Positions 11,416-22,978 of a DNA stretch of 64,000 bases are shown one piece after another (position 1 is the first letter of the stretch; the number at the start of each line of letters is the position of its first letter). The stretch is taken from the NCBI GenBank assembly GCA_037954665.1, contig JBBMOL010000452.1:124001-188000 (forward strand), read 5' to 3'. The notes beneath the pieces are model-generated. The model did no database searches and was not told the DNA's origin. It saw only the letters and a program-made list of their open reading frames with translations. The translations under genes and the position numbers were made by a program. This DNA is from Laguncularia racemosa (taxonomy: Eukaryota; Streptophyta; Magnoliopsida; Myrtales; Combretaceae).

Positions 11416-12120
11416 TGCGAGATCAGTTTTATGGATTCCCCACTATACGAACCACCCCAAAGAAGAAAACCCCAAAACCCAAAACCTCGGGAAATTTGTT
11501 ACCTAAGATGCCAAAAACCCAAGTGGAAACCGCGACCCGTTTGTCTAAAGCGAGACAAGAACCTTGGTATAATTGAAGAGCACAATGGGGGGAAAGACCC
11601 ATTGATAAGTCGGGATGCGCCACGGAAATAAAATCCGATAAGTTTGTTATTCTTTAAAAAACCCCCCCGGGGGAAAAATTTCTCAAAAATGTTTTAAACA
11701 TTCTTTTTGTATCCCTTTTTCAAAAAACCCCAGGGCTTATTTTTAAGGGGTTTTAAAATTTGCAAAATAAAGGGCCAAAACGAGCATTAAAAAGTGCGTA
11801 AAATACAAAAAAGACAAAAGGCCCAAATCGGATACACGGCTGTATATTTGGCCGTGTATGATTTGGGAAAAATTTTAAACATACACCCGTCCCTTTTTTG
11901 CCATGTGTATGGCCGTTATTTTTCTGTGAACCTTGAACCCCTACACGGCCGTGCCTTGAAAAAACACCCCTCTTTCCCCCCCTTTTTTCCGGTTTTTGAC
12001 TTGTATAAGAGAAGGGGGCTTCCATTTTTCCAATCTTTTTCCCAAATTCTGATTGCCCAACTTTTCCCGGTTGTGGCACCTTTATCAACCCTTAAGTGCT
12101 TCCTTTTAATTTTCATCGTT
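11416..12120 (-). repeat. K 5' LTR (outer boundary uncertain)
   Basis: The inner end is set by the PBS: the LTR ends ...CTCGCA on the minus strand at 11,416. The outer limit is not visible because the sequence becomes homopolymer-inflated from about 11,640 and no second LTR is present to align. It contains TACACGGCCGTG at 11,942-11,953 and a related inverted pair at 11,832-11,858, motifs shared with Athila-type LTRs elsewhere in the window. Confidence 0.45.
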
Positions 12121-13799
12121 ATTTGTGATTGTCTGACGGCACTTCAAGAGGACCAATTCCTTTTTGGGGGTTGCTTCCATCATAGATCTCATCAGGATAA
12201 CTACAAAAAGGAATAGGGGGGATGGGAGAAAGTCGTTCATGGGCTTTGATGAAAAAATTGGGGACTTTAAATTTTTTTGGGTAGATTTCATAAAGAAGAT
12301 TTGAAGAGTTTTCAATCCTTTGGGAAAAGGAAAAAAGCATAGAAAATATAAAAGGATTTGAGACACAATGCCAAGGGGGTATTTTTAAGGAAAACTCAAT
12401 GAACCTGGTGTTTCATCAATGGTTGAAAGGGCTTGCCAATTGTAAACTCCCATACAGACTCTAAAAGATGGATTAAAATTTGCCATGGGGGTTTACAACA
12501 TCAGCGCGTGGGTAAAATGGGGGATCAAAATATATCCCCCCAAAGCAATTTAGTGGGGGGGAAAAAGGAAAAAGGGAAAAAAAAGAAAGGCAGTCTTGGT
12601 GAGGGTGTTTCCCAAACACAGCAAAAGGGGAGCAAGGTATAAAATGTTTTAAGTTTTAGGATTGGCTTTTTGTTCTCAATTCCTAAAAAAGGGTTATGCT
12701 CAAAAAGGGTGACAAAGTCAAGAGTGAGGAAGAAGAACAGAAGGGTACTAAGGTAGAAGGGGAAAAGAAGACTTTATAGCTATCCGTATAGGGGACTTAA
12801 AAATTTTTTAAGCAGGATAAAGCGTTCCAAAACAAACCCCCAAAATTTTATTTATTTTTAAGGCTTGGGGGAAGGGGAAAGTTTGTTTGATTGTTGTTGC
12901 AAAAGGTAGTTACCCAATGTTGTTTCAACAAACTGGGTTACAAAGGGGGGGTTTTTATGGGAAAAAGCACCCCCCCAAAAACCCTTTCCCCCCAACCCCC
13001 TTATCAAAAAAGGGTTCTGTTCCATTATTAGGGGTGATTATACTGACGAGATTTTTTGGTGATGTAGTTCCATGGAAGCTAACATTGATTTTTGGAAGCC
13101 CTTGGTAGTATGATCTCAAAGCAAAGTATTTTGGTCCCACCAATTTTACCAAAAAACAACGGGAAAGGCAAAACAAGTTTTTTCCCCAGGCCCCCAAAAT
13201 TTGGTACAGAAAAAAAGGGGGTTGATTTGCCTTAGAAGCCAAAGGGGAAAAGGGGGATTTTTTTTATTTTGGTTTTGCGGGATGGACGTTTAGATTCGGG
13301 GTCAAATTTTTTTAAAAAATAGGGAATGATAAAATTTTCCAAGAGCTAAGTCGAGCACCAAATAAATTAAAAATCAATTCGAGTATAGGGGGGAGACGAG
13401 GTCCAAAAAAGGGAGGACAAAAACCCTTTGGGAACCCAAGGCGAAGTTGGGCCCCGCCTTAACCCCGGCCCCCTTTTTAAAATTCAAAGCCCCGGCTTTG
13501 GGTTTTTAGGCTTATATGTAGGCCAGGGGGCCCTTTGGGCCCGGCCCTTTTAAAAGGCCCCCACAATTTTTATTAATAGTCCTTGGGGTTTCTTTTGGGG
13601 TGAAATAAATAGTGGTCTTTGGGTTTTTTTTTTTGATGATGTTATTTTGGTTAAAGAAAAAAACTTTGAGGGTGTGAATCCTTTTTTGGAGAGTTTTTCA
13701 ATATTGAAAATTTTTTTTTCCTTTATTCTATTTTTTCTTATCAGACCCCCTCCCTATAGAATTTTTGGAAAAAATTTTTTTGAATTTTGGGGAAATTTT
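12121..13799. other. No gene recognised; low-quality unique-looking sequence
   Basis: Homopolymer runs are inflated throughout. Short Lys/Glu-rich openings occur on the plus strand near 12,690-12,780, and a GC-rich stretch dominated by GGGCCC-type words lies at 13,440-13,565. Neither strand gives an alignable protein, and I see no LTR ends or PBS. Confidence 0.4.
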
Positions 13800-16430
13800 T
13801 TAACCTTGGTGTTTTTTTAAAAACGTGGGTTCCCTTTTTGTTCTATGATTGATTGCGAATCATTTTTTTATCAATCTGGGGGGTTTTTTAGATTGTTTTT
13901 TTTTTCCCATATCCTTTTTTTTTTATTCAGTAGTACAAAAAAACAAAAACCTAAAATTATTAACGAAGCTGTTTTTTTCGAAGTTTTTTTGTGGAAGGAA
14001 TTTCGTAACATTTGTGATTTTATCATTTGGTATCAAGGATCCCCCAAATTTGTAACATTTGGGGTTAAGAGCTACCAAATTTTTATAAGTTTGTAAACCT
14101 TTTTTACATTTCCATTATATTTTAAATATAGATGATTTCTTTTAAAAAAAGCAAATTTGAATTTCTTGGGTTTTTTGAAAAAAAAAACAGTAGAAACTTC
14201 TTGATGGGGGTTTTCCTCTGAAAATTTTTGGGGGTTTTTTGGGGGGAATTAAGGATTTTTCCAGTTAAAAAAAGGGGTTTGTAGAAAACCAGGAAACAAG
14301 AAATTTGGTCAGGGGCTTTTGAAAAATTTTAAGTCGAAATTTATTTTGGTGGCCTTTTTTTTGAAAGGTAGGGGTTTAAAGGATATTTTTAGCCCAAACA
14401 AAAAAGGCATTTCTTTTCCCCCCGATATAGCAAGTTTTTTCAACCGGGGTACTTTTCAAGGTATTTTTTATGCTTATGACTGTGAAAAAAAATTTGAGCA
14501 AAAATTTTTTTCCTTTTTTTTGACATTGTTTGTCATTTAAAACAATTACCACTTCCTTTTTGGTGTGATACCAGCAATGTCGAGAAAGAGGTAGAGAATC
14601 TTTCGACCAAAAAAATTGGAGCCACTCCTAAGCAGGGGTTCCCAAACCAAAATTTTTATTTGAAAAGGTCACCTCCATTTTTACTTACCCATATAAACAA
14701 AAATCACAATGATGCATGTGAAGATCCCCTTTTTTCCCTTTTTTTTTAAAAAAAAAACAAAATTTCCTGATTGCACAACTTAATGTAGCCTAAATAAAGG
14801 TGCTATAGGAAAAAAAACTAATGTCCAAAGTTTTTAATGTGTAGATCAAAATTTAAATATGTATTTTTATCAATGTCTTTTTGCACTAATTTTTGGGGGA
14901 GATAGCAGAAACATCAAGTAAGAATTGTGAAGCAAAAGCTAGACTGAGTGGTATGCTAAGGTTCCAACCTGAGGTATTTTTTTCCCCTTTTTATTATTTT
15001 TAAAAAAAGATTTCAAGCTAGCTAAGACCATGCAAGTTCTCTTTAACTTTTTTTACCGTATTATCATTTTTTCCTCAAAACAATTTGCCTTTTTAAATTA
15101 CATCCTTTCCCCCTTTTTCTAGTACAATGCATACACTTTTTTTTTCTTGATAATTTTTTATGTCTCCCTTTTTGGTTTATTACCGACATGATCTTTTCCT
15201 TTTTACTTCCATTAGATGTCTTCCCCTTCATGCTAAGGGATTTGGGTCACTTTCTTCGGATTTACTAGAAAAAGGGCTTGATTGAGTGATGTTCCCATTG
15301 TTAATTTTACAATTGGCCATTTCCATGCCTTTAATGTTCAATCTATTCTTTGCTTCTTGTTTTTTTTTGAGAAGGAAAAATCAGAAAGAAATATCAAAGC
15401 TGAAGCTCGGGGTGGGTTTTGTTGAAGTTAAATTTTTAAAATCTTAACTAACCTTTGCTCTTTGTAAACAATACCTACATTATATAAATTTTTTTCCTTT
15501 CTTCGATGCTAATGATGTCTTTTTTTCCTCATTTGTTTTTGGCAGGATTCAACGGATCGACCAAAAATTTTAATTTTTTGGTTTCCCCTACTCAACTCAT
15601 TACTTTGCTTTTTCTTTTTAAATATAAGTCTTATTGGTTAACCTTTGGTTGATTGATGGATTTTTTAATTGCAACTTAATTCTATGTGAAGCAATTTATA
15701 TTGATCCTCTTAATTGATTGGGTTCTGAATATGTTTTTTATTGGAAATGCTTATTGTTTTTATTTTTTTTCTAAAATAAATTTACAAAAAATGCTTCTTA
15801 ATTTTATTTTGGTTCTAAATATGAATTTATTAAAAAGCTTCTCAAAAAAATACCAAAAGTAGGCTATAAAATAGAAAAAAAGTGACGGGATAAATTTTAA
15901 AGATTCATGGCACATAGTGTTTTTATTTGCTTATTGAGTCTCGATGCAAGCTATGAATTTAGAAACCTCTCCTTTTCTATTAGTAACTATCGGCATTTGG
16001 TTTATGTACCCCTGACCTAGAAAGAACTATTTAGTTATGCTTTTCCCCCTTTTGCTAAATAAAAAAAATATGCAATGCATGATTAATACTTTAAAGTACA
16101 ATACCATAATTTAGTATTTATTTGAATCTACAAAAATTTTTAAATAAAAGATGGTTAATGGTTTAAAATAGGAAAAATTTTGGGTTTTTTTTTTTTTTTT
16201 TTTGGTCTGCCCTTTTCTTGCAAGGTGGTGCTTGTTTTCCTACCTAACAAAATTCTTCATGGGACCAATGAATTTAAATTATTAGGTTTAGCTATGCAAA
16301 GTTTTTTATTATGTAAAAAATGTTCTTTTGCGAATATTTTTTATCATACTTTATACATTCTTTTTTTTTGTAGGAAAACTAAAATGCCAAGTCAATTTAG
16401 ACAAGATGTTCTAAAGGGAGAATGAACCAT
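13800..16430 (+). pseudogene. Possible host-gene exons or gene fragment (unidentified)
   Basis: Short coding-looking pieces are separated by T-rich, intron-like DNA. One is at about 14,912-14,973: CAG lies before it, a Ser/Lys/Ala/Arg-rich frame ending ...GMLRFQPE follows, and GAG|GT is at its end. A Lys/Glu-rich piece is at about 15,369-15,420. A piece after GCAG is at 15,545. A last piece after GTAG at 16,374 ends ...DVLKGE with a TGA at 16,423-16,425. Splice-like borders and T-rich tracts before them fit plant introns read on the plus strand. I do not recognise the protein. Base quality is too poor to join the pieces, so it may be an intact gene badly sequenced, a pseudogene, or chance. 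Confidence 0.25.
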
Positions 16431-17264
16431 TTTTCATCCCCAATCTTCGATCTTAGCTTGTTTTTGCTTGATTTCTGATAGCTTTTGAGGGGAAAACCTC
16501 TAGATAAATGACCTTTGCATCCACATTTATTTTTTTGTCAATAACAATTTGTCTTTTGATTGTAACGGGGGAATTTATCTTTTTTTTTTAAAATGGTGGG
16601 GAAAATTACAAAGGGAAAATTTTGGGTCATTCATAACTTACAAAATAAAAAAGAACCTTAATAATTGTTCCGGAATGATAAGCCGACCACTTACATGGGT
16701 TTATTTATTTTCCCTTTTGAGCTAAAACGGTCACATTGTTTTTTTTTTTATTGTAATTTTTCTTTTTTACATTTTCCCTATTTAGAGCAAGTACAAATAC
16801 TTTTAAAGAGGGTTAGAAGGGAAACCCTTTTACATATACATTTCAATCCTTTTACATGAAGGGTTTAACTCTTCACAAAATACTCTTATCAATTAAATTT
16901 TGGGTTGTGGGATGGCTTGGATTGTTGTGAGTAATATCAATAAATTACAATTGATCCAATTCCCAAATATGAGTAATATTTTAGGAAATTGTTTATTCTT
17001 TTTTGTTCTTGTTTCACGCAATAGGGTCCATTTTTCAAACGGTTCATCCCCTTTTCTGGAAATTGGGTCAATTGTCTTTTTTTTTTTTTTGATTGGTATT
17101 GGATTTCCAATTGAGCACATCATAAATTTTGTATAAAGCAAAATTTATTCATGTAATTAGGGTTTAGGGCAATTAGAATCACAAAATTTTGTGGACTTTG
17201 TTTAGTCGATCTTCCTTAACTTTTTTGTATTTTAATTTGGGTCCTTGGGTATTTATAAATTTTT
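16431..17264. other. No gene recognised; AT-rich, possibly the LTR of L
   Basis: T-rich sequence with long poly-T runs (16,560s, 16,740s, 17,075-17,090). It lies directly before a PBS-like motif, so part of it may be an LTR, but I cannot find its ends. Confidence 0.3.
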
Positions 17265-17951
17265 TGGTATCAAAGAAGGGTTTTTATAAGGGGTTTTCGT
17301 GATTTTCAATTTTAGAATAGGGTTTCTTGATCTTCCCTTTCTTTAAATTTAAATAATTATAAAGGGTTGATTTGGGTATACCTTTATTGTTGTGGAATTG
17401 GAAGTGGAAATTTCGAATTGATTTTATTTTTTCATCTTGCCATGAGTTGCTTGTTTAGGAAGAAAAGGGAATTGCATTATCTTTGGATTTCGGAATTTGA
17501 TTTCATTTTTCATTTTCCCGATTTGCTTTCATTATGTGGGGATTAGGAAACAATTTTAAATTAAAAAACCCAAACATTAAATTGAGGGGGTTATTTTATT
17601 GATCATTAATACTTTTTATTTTAATATTTCTTTCCCTTTGAGAAGAAACTTTAATTGTTTCCATTTGTTTAGTACATGTTTAAAGTGGAGTGTAAAGTAT
17701 GTTTTCTACAAGTAAGTGAGGAGTGTGCTGTGGTGTAGGAGTGGATGTATTGAAGTTTGTTTCACCATGGGTAAAGGCGTGTGGCATAGAAGTGTGTGTA
17801 TTGTGGTTTAAAGGGTCTCGCATGATTAGGTTTTTCTTTTAAATGAGTGTAGTGTTGAAGTGTGAAGTGGGTTGTGAGAAGTGTGAATTTGTGGAAATCT
17901 GTTGGAGGTGATGGGGAGTGATTGTGTTGTATTGCATTGCGTGAAGTTAAT
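17265..17951 (+). mobile_element. L: fragment of a plus-strand J/G/F-like element, cut by J
   Basis: TGGTATCAAAGA at 17,265-17,276 resembles the tRNA-iMet PBS. What follows is GT-rich and shares words with the leader of F (for example CTTGCCATGAG and runs of GTGTG). It stops at the J insertion with TTAAT at 17,947-17,951 as the likely left TSD. No ORF is present. Confidence 0.4.
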
Positions 17952-19138
17952 TTATGTGCTCAAACCAAGATTAAGCACTGCAAAAAACCCAATTGAAAGA
18001 CAATTAGACAATGTAAAACAAACTATTCCACAATTGCACAATTCCCCAAATTTTTGAACCCAATTCCCCCAACAAAGATGTAAACCCAAAAATGAAACCA
18101 AGTATGAGTTGCTCCGATACCAAAAAATGATGTGCTTAAAAACCCAAAATAAGCACATGCAGATGAATCAAAGAAAACTTCAATTTACAAGAAAAAAAAC
18201 CGGGGTTTAATGGAATCAAAAATTGCGTGATCCCCCAAAAGATATTTTAAAGAAATCGAATGCTAAAGTTGCAATTAAAAATCAACAATGATACTTCTCA
18301 ATATAACAACAATCACAAGAATTTACTGAATTTTCACCACGAACAATAAGATCCAAATTCCCTATTCACTTTCCCCCAAAAAGATCCACGGTTCTAAGAA
18401 TGCTAAATTGAAGGTTAAAAATAAGCTAAAAGCAATCAATTAACAATAAGAAATTGATTTTAAATGTAATCAAATTTGACAATAAAACAACCAATTTAAA
18501 ACCCCAGAAATTTTTCTCATAGAGAGAAAAGGAAATTGCAAAAAAAGTAAATTTGATTTACTCACAAATTAACCTGAATCCCCTCGCCCAACCCAAATTG
18601 GGATTTGAAATTGATAAGAGTAATTGAATTAGAAAAAGCCCTAACCCTCTCATTAAAAGGGAATTTTTTTTTGAAAAAATTTGGGCCCCCTCAAAACCCC
18701 ACTTAAGCAAGTTTTTACTTGCTCCCTTTAAGGTTAAAAATCGACAAAATTTTCAACTATGCCACTTTTTTAAAGGGGGCCGGTCTTAATAGACAAATTT
18801 CAAACAAAGAAAATGTACAAAAAAAGATCACAACATAAATAGTCAAAAAAAAATTATAAAAAAAAAAATATCTTATCATGCTACTCTTCCATAGGATTCG
18901 CGGCCCACCATCGCCGTGTAGTTTTATCCATGGGTAAAACCCAACTGAGTTAGTGAGTTTTTTCCATTGCCCTATAAAGCAGAAAGTATTCCCTTGGGAA
19001 AAATAATACTGAAAAAGAGAAAAAAAGGTTAGTAAACAAATTTTTCAAGGTCAATTTTCTCAAAAAAGGGGCCCTTATCGCCAATATTCGAAATTCCCTT
19101 TTTTTTTTGCCCTAAGTCTTGTCAATTTTGATTCCATC
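17952..19138 (-). repeat. J 3' LTR (low quality)
   Basis: It matches 40,218-41,325 and the G LTRs. The left end TTATGTGCTC is a variant of TGATGTGCTC. A PBS-like motif (plus GCTCCGATACCA, 18,111-18,122) lies inside the LTR, as in its sister LTRs. The right end at the ATTCCATC/polypurine boundary is approximate. Confidence 0.75.
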
Positions 19139-19774
19139 TCTCTTCGGGCCTAAAAAGATTTGTCCGAAATTTGAGATAAAATCAATAGAGATTTTGTTTT
19201 CTCCTGGGAAACCCTTTTAAAAGTATCTTGCAGAACCCAATATCGAAATACTAAAGGGTGATTGTTTTCCCCTCCCCCTTTTCCGGGGGGTTTTCTCATC
19301 TGCAACACAAATAAAGACCCATTATCCACTGAGGGATCCCTATCTCAACCCATTCCACTGATTTTGTTTCCTCCTTTTCTAACTCATCTGATGGTGTTTG
19401 ATCCTCAGGGCTCTCTAATGGTTGGCCCAACTGCTCACTACCCTCTAAAACCTCTGAAGGTGAACACAACTGTCTCTGAACAGTCTGGCTCTCTGATGAT
19501 AGACTCATTTGACTCTGACCCTAGAATCCTCCAATGGTTTTACTCAACTCCCTTGAGCTTCTATTACCTCTGAAGGTAAACACAACTACCTCTGAATAGT
19601 TTAGTCCTTAGTAGTCTACTCATCTGACTATGATCATTAGGATCCTCTAAGGGTTTTTGCACATCTGTGTTTGACAATTTTGTACTCTAAAGGTTGGCTC
19701 ATGTCACTAGAAACCTCAATTTACCTCTGTAGAGTCGATATGAGGCCATGACCCTAGGCATCTGTGATGGTTGT
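19139..19774 (-). pseudogene. J region between protease and PPT, with Ser/Glu/Gln-rich repeat tail
   Basis: The PPT-like GAGGCCCGAAGAGA (minus) borders the 3' LTR. Upstream the minus strand has an open stretch at 19,296-19,508 rich in Ser, Glu, Gln and Pro (QTVQRQLCSPSEVLEGSEQ). About 121 bases apart, at 19,447 and 19,568, the same CTCTGAAGGT-AACACAACT wording recurs, so the tail is built of a decayed tandem repeat. It continues the protease frame family seen in F (PSEV..., PSEGQT). No RT follows. Confidence 0.55.
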
Positions 19775-20988
19775 TGATGTGCCTAAAACCCGATTAAGCA
19801 CATGTAAAACCAATTTGAAAGACAATAAAAACTAGTCTCAATCACATGAACAATGCCGTCAATTTCCAATGAAGTAACCAATTCTTCAATTATGATTTGT
19901 TTGAATTTTAAAATCCAAATATTATTAGCTCTGATACAAAAAGATGATTTTGCCTAATTCCATTTAGAAGCAAAATGAAAAGATTTAAAGAAAAAAAATT
20001 TCTCAAGTCAAGGAAAATAGATCCACAAAAGGGCAATTTCACGTGAACACCTTGTAAGTTTTTAATGGAAATTGTTGTTAAAATTTGATTCATTGTAATC
20101 TCTAATGATAATATTAACCAAATAACCACCAAAGAAGATGAAGTTACGTAAAATTAGATCAAAAGGAAGCAATAAACCAATGAAAATCCACTTTCCCTTT
20201 CAATCACTAGTTCACCGCCAGCAATAACAAGGAAAAATGAAATCCAAGTGTTGAATGAAACAATCAATCTTATAGATTGAAAGGTTTACAAAAAATAGAA
20301 CCACAATTAGATCCAAGAAAGATCCAAATCTACCCTAGATAGACTCACTAGAGAAGAAATGAACATACAACAAAATTGAATTGATATGACTCACAATTCG
20401 CCTTCGTTGCCCTCGCCACAATTCCAATTCTTGGGTTGAAATTTTATAAGAGAATTTTGGAATTAGGAAACCCTAAGCCCCTCACGTTAAAGTAAAGTGT
20501 TTGTTCTGAAAAATAAGTCTCTCAAACCCTCTCTTAAGCAAGTATTTATACTTGCTACTCCTAGGGTTAAAAAGTGTTCAAAATTACAAGTTTGCACTTT
20601 TAAGGTGGCTAACCATAAATGAAAATTTCAAGGAAATAAAAAATGTCCCAAAATGATTACAACATAAATAGTCCATGCAAATGAAAAATATATAAAAGAA
20701 ATTGGTCTTCAACATGCCGGTCTTCTATAGGATCCCTCAGCCCAGCTCATCGCCGATTCAGGGCGGTCCATGGATAACCCACAAGTTAAGTCTGAGGGAG
20801 TTTGTCCATTGCCCTATAGAATATGATAAGTGTGCCTGTTGGAAAACACAATACAAGAATAATAGAAAAGAGGTTAATATATAAATAATTCCGGGGTCGA
20901 TCTACTCAAAATGGGCCCTCAACGCCAAGATTTGAAATCCTTTAGTTCTTGCCTAATGATAGGTCTTGTTGGATTTTTATTCCTATCA
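19775..20988 (-). repeat. G 3' LTR
   Basis: TGATGTGCC...CCTATCA, 1214 bp, close match to 36,948-38,171. It carries the internal PBS-like motif (GCTCTGATACAA, 19,928-19,939). On the minus strand a TATAAATA box lies within the palindrome-like GCAAGTATTTATACTTGC near 20,541-20,558. Confidence 0.92.
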
Positions 20989-21384
20989 TCTCCTCGGGCC
21001 TCAAAAAGATTTGTCCTCAAATCTGGTAGATCAATGCAATAGAGACTTTGTTTTCTCTCCTAGCAATCCATTTGAAGAAGTATCTCTGCAGAATCCCAAT
21101 ATCTGAAATACTACAGGTAGGTGATTGTTTTCTCTCCTCCATTTCCAGGATTATCTCTTCTGCAACACAAATAATGACCCATTATCCACTGAGGTGTCCC
21201 TAATCTCAACCCATTTCAATGATATTGTTTCCTCTATTTTTCTGAACTCTTCTAATGGTTGACCCAATGCTCATTACCTTTGAGACCTCTAAGGTGAACA
21301 CAACTGTCTCTGTATATTTTGGCCCTCTAATGATAGACTCATCTGACTCTGTTCCATCAACAATACCTTTTTCCCCTAGAGACG
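20989..21384 (-). other. G PPT and short non-coding stretch
   Basis: The minus strand TTTGAGGCCCGAGGAGA directly precedes the 3' LTR and is a good polypurine tract. The remaining 370 bases to the protease hold decayed copies of the repeat tail seen in J. No RT or integrase sequence is present. Confidence 0.7.
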
Positions 21385-21856
21385 TTATTTTTGAATCAAA
21401 GCCTTCTTAGACTCGAATGGTTGATTAATCTGTTGCTTGGACATTATGGACCTCTGAAGGTGCATAAGATTCAGAATAATTCGCTTGCCTTCCTTTTGGA
21501 ACAAATATGTATTCCTAAAGCCATCATGTAAGACCCTCCTATCATATAACCAAGGTCTACCAAGCAAAATATGAGATGCACACATGGGCAAGATATCACA
21601 CTCAATTTCATCACAATACTTGTCCCCTATATTGAAGGGTTACCCTAGCCCTTTGGGTCACATAAAGACCATCCTGATCATTCAACCAATGTAATGTATA
21701 GGGTTTGGGATGTGGGATAGTTTCAAGTTTCAACTTTGATACTAATGATGCAGCTACAACATTAGTACAACTACCACCATCAATAATAATTGCGCACAAG
21801 TTTCCTTGTACCCTACATGAAGTATGGAACAAGTTTTTCTCTTTGTCCCTCATCAA
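21385..21856 (-). pseudogene. G retropepsin-like protease
   Basis: Starting near 21,856 the minus strand reads MMRDKEKNLFHTSCRVQGN..., then IIIDGGSCTNVVAASLVSKL (active-site region, catalytic D in DGGS), then HPKPYTLHWLNDQDG. After a frameshift near 21,600 it continues SHILLGRPWLYDRRVLHDGF, the second conserved segment of chromoviral proteases, and ends in a polar tail. Its length fits a full protease domain. The same gene is in F (44,098-44,597) and J (38,172-38,624). It cannot act alone in retrotransposition. Confidence 0.85.
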
Positions 21857-22978
21857 TGGTTTGAAAGGAAGTCAAGTCTCGATGCAATATGATAGTAGAA
21901 AAATACAACTCACTTGACATCTTTGCTTACTAATTTCAACAACCTCAATACACTTCACCACACACGACAACACACCCTATACAGCCCACTAGTGCTCACA
22001 CTCAACCAATACAAGAAATGTTTATTGGTACTTCAAATAAAGTTAAGTGAGATAATTGAAGCACAAATAAATACTTCCAAGTAGTTAAGAAATTAAATTA
22101 ACAAAACAAGTGTTGAAGAAATAAGTTCAATTACTTTCACCTTTAATGTTTTTTTTTGAATTCAAATTCTATAATAAATTTTTCCTTTCTTCCACGGTTT
22201 CCCCCCCTAAAATTTGATCTTGATGTGCAGCCCTTAATCCCACAACTCCCAAAACGGCAAAAAATTCAAAAAACATCCTTAATGCACTTTCCACAAAGGA
22301 AATATCAAATTAAAATTCAATGGAAACAATAAATACCACTTAAAAATTTCCCTCAACTTAATGGATGTGTTTGAATTTCAAAAAAATTCCCCCTATTATC
22401 CCACCAATGAAAATCTAAAAATTGTACATTTCCCCACTTCCCAATTTGCAAACACAACACCAACAAACACCTCATTACGGTGCTTTTATTTCACCAATAA
22501 ATTTTTTCAACAACAACAAATGCACCCCACTTCCCACGGCAATGATAAAAATGGTACAACAAAAAAAGTACCCCACTTCTGGGCCCAATAAAATAAAAAT
22601 ACTTCGCCCCAAAATTCTAACCCCAATCACAACAAAAAGGCACAATTTAATTTGAAATTAAAACCTTTATTGCAACCCTTTTTCATTGGTAAGTAATGAA
22701 TTAAAATTAAATAAAATCATAACTCCCAAAAATTAATTGCATTGTTTGAATTCAAAAAATTCCTTACTAATAAAATAAATGCAATTGAAATTGTACTCCA
22801 TCAATTCAGAATTTTAAAAGGAAGCCCAAACAAAAAACCAACACAACTCCTCACCCCACAAGCTAGACGGCAAGGATTGAAAAAATTTTTCCCAAAGTTT
22901 TTAAAAAATTAAACAACACTTCTTGCTTTGCCCTTCACAAAATTATTGATCAAAAGAGATACAACAACCTTCCCCAAT
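21857..22978 (-). other. G leader, part 1 (non-coding), ends at H insertion
   Basis: AC-rich on the plus strand (GT-rich in sense), no supported ORF. It matches J at 38,640-38,850 and, inverted, F at about 43,700-44,000. CCAAT at 22,974-22,978 is the left TSD of H. Gag motifs are absent. Confidence 0.65.
22974..22978. repeat. TSD of H, left copy (CCAAT)
   Basis: Exact 5-bp match to 36,770-36,774. Confidence 0.85.

Larger units (their letters stand above)
1..12120 (-). mobile_element. K: minus-strand chromovirus (Ty3/gypsy), 3' end outside window, interrupted by A
   Basis: Read right to left there is a 5' LTR (from about 12,120 to 11,416), a tRNA-Met primer-binding site (11,399-11,410), gag, protease, then RT, RNase H and the start of integrase running off the left edge. 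Element A (1868-8966) splits it in the N-terminal part of RT. The K flanks on either side encode consecutive parts of the same pol region. The tRNA-iMet PBS and the RT sequence are of chromovirus type; the sublineage (for example CRM or Reina) cannot be fixed without a tree. The 3' LTR and any chromodomain lie beyond the window. Many stops and frameshifts make it a dead copy. The outer LTR boundary is a guess. Confidence 0.85.

Noticed and set aside
11753..12216. Frames of 111-140 codons on both strands
   Set aside because: They lie over the presumed K LTR in a zone of inflated homopolymers, overlap each other on opposite strands and have no recognisable domain.
17952..19774. J 3' LTR and tail first taken as a complete element ending at G
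   Set aside because: There is no PBS at its left end and the protease continues on the far side of G at 38,172, so both halves are one element.
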